5,850 nt of DNA from Caldisericota bacterium (GTDB lineage: Bacteria; Caldisericota; Caldisericia; B22-G15): the NCBI GenBank assembly GCA_003648245.1, contig QMOO01000079.1, forward strand, positions 1 to 5,850, in the 5' to 3' direction. The stretch's first letter is position 1. Every line of letters starts with the position of its first letter. Below the pieces are notes generated by a model. That model was given only the letters and a program-made list of their open reading frames with translations. It was not told where the DNA came from and made no database searches. The position numbers and the translations under genes were made by a program. This document shows positions 5,273 through 5,850 of this stretch, piece after piece.

Positions 5273-5300
5273 TTGAAAAAATAGCGTCAAATTGTATAAT
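5273..5300 (+). promoter_or_regulatory. smpB promoter, likely giving a leaderless mRNA
   Basis: TTGAAA (5273-5278), a 16-base spacer, and a perfect TATAAT (5295-5300). Only seven bases separate the -10 box from the smpB ATG at 5308, so transcription is expected to begin at 5307 or 5308, at or one base before the start codon. There is no Shine-Dalgarno in the bases between, only AAAAAGG directly touching the ATG. Confidence 0.75.
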
Positions 5301-5307
5301 AAAAAGG

Positions 5308-5766
5308 ATGAATATAGAGAGAGTTATAGCAAAAAACAGAAAGGCGCTTTTAACCCTTGATGTAGAGGAAAAGATTGAGGCAGGTATCTCTCTTCTTGGA
5401 ACTGAAGTTAAATCCATTAAAGAAGGGAGGGTAAGTTTCAAGGATTCTTATGTAAGGGTTGAGAATGGAGAAGCATACCTTGTAAACCTTGACATAGGAC
5501 CGTATCCAAACGCTCATTTCGGGAACCATGAAAGGATGAGGAGAAGAAAGCTCCTCTTACATAAAAGACAGATACTAAGACTTCAGGGGAAGCTAAGTGA
5601 AAAAGGATATACAGCAGTGCCTTTAACTATATATGTAAATGATAAAGGATTGATTAAAGTAGAAATAGGAGTTGGGAAGGGAAAGAAACTCTATGATAGA
5701 AGAAGAAAACTTAAAGAGAAGGATTTGAAGAGAAGAATAGAACGGGAGGTAAAATATGGGTATTAA
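5308..5766 (+). CDS. smpB: SsrA-binding protein SmpB
   Basis: Binds the tRNA-like domain of tmRNA and brings it to stalled ribosomes for trans-translation, in the cytoplasm. Length 152 is typical. Signatures in order: NRKA (10-13), AGISLLGTEVKSIKEGRVSF (25-44), YLVNLDIGPY (57-66), HERMRRRKLLLHKRQI (74-89), GYTAVPLTIYVNDKGLIKVEIG (100-121, OB-fold barrel) and the basic tail KGKKLYDRRRKLKEKDLKRR (124-143), which becomes helical in the ribosomal mRNA channel. The start gives the family's usual N-terminus and there is no better upstream codon. The perfect TATAAT seven bases before the ATG and the lack of a Shine-Dalgarno suggest leaderless translation (inference). The gene is transcribed away from the NAD operon and overlaps the next gene by 11 nt, so the two are probably cotranscribed. 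No ssrA is in the window. Confidence 0.96.
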   Translation: MNIERVIAKNRKALLTLDVEEKIEAGISLLGTEVKSIKEGRVSFKDSYVRVENGEAYLVNLDIGPYPNAHFGNHERMRRRKLLLHKRQILRLQGKLSEKGYTAVPLTIYVNDKGLIKVEIGVGKGKKLYDRRRKLKEKDLKRRIEREVKYGY

Positions 5767-5850
5767 GTTAATTTCTCTCCTTTTGATAGTCTTTCTTATC
5801 TTTCCATTTATAAATGTCTATTCAGAGGAAAGAATAGAGGTAATAATCAC
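5756..5850 (+). CDS. Exported protein, N-terminal fragment (cut by window edge)
   Basis: An open frame from the ATG at 5756-5758 to the window end (31 full codons). GGAGG (5745-5749) lies six bases upstream, inside the end of smpB, which it overlaps by 11 nt. The first 23 residues form a clear signal peptide: MGIK, then the hydrophobic core LISLLLIVFLIFPFINV, then a likely signal peptidase I site after VYS. The mature part begins EERIEVIIT. There is no lipobox Cys. The visible part is too short to name a family; the beta-strand-like start would suit an envelope or cell-wall enzyme, but that is only a guess. Confidence 0.75.
   Translation, partial: MGIKLISLLLIVFLIFPFINVYSEERIEVII

Noticed and set aside
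5256..5441. Minus-strand open frame of 61 codons
   Set aside because: Antisense to the conserved start of smpB and across its promoter.

Overview
The window is a compact, AT-rich bacterial region. Proteins are rich in Lys, Glu and Ile, and Arg is read mostly from AGA/AGG. This suggests a low-GC, possibly thermophilic, anaerobic bacterium of the Dictyoglomota, Caldisericota, Atribacterota or candidate-phylum kind. That placement is inference from composition and gene style; there is no marker here that fixes the phylum. All complete genes fall in known families. The most unusual things are how they are arranged, the very short 5' leaders, and a long perfect palindrome at the left edge.

Layout. 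Positions 1-124 are one perfect palindrome centred between bases 62 and 63. Its right half holds the end of a minus-strand cold-shock protein gene (93-302) and its terminator. Its left half is the same gene end on the plus strand. Divergent promoters with overlapping -35 boxes (350-377 minus, 371-399 plus) drive the cold-shock gene leftward and a B12-binding-type radical SAM enzyme (418-1920) rightward. The radical SAM gene runs tail-to-tail into a five-gene minus-strand operon (5209 down to 1917), and the two stop codons overlap.

The operon, in transcription order, is a LapA-domain membrane protein with a coiled coil, a QueT-family membrane transporter, a nitrilase-fold amidohydrolase, an NAD+ synthetase (nadE), and a HAD-family phosphatase. 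Every junction overlaps (20, 11, 8 or 11, and 4 nt), so translation is probably coupled. The amidohydrolase and NadE correspond to the two halves of glutamine-dependent NAD+ synthetase, here as separate adjacent genes: the first would release ammonia from glutamine and the second would use it with ATP to convert deamido-NAD+ to NAD+.

From 5210 to 5307 a divergent control region serves the operon leftward and smpB (5308-5766) rightward. smpB encodes the tmRNA-binding trans-translation factor and appears to be leaderless. A second gene, starting at 5756 inside the end of smpB, encodes an exported protein cut off by the window edge.
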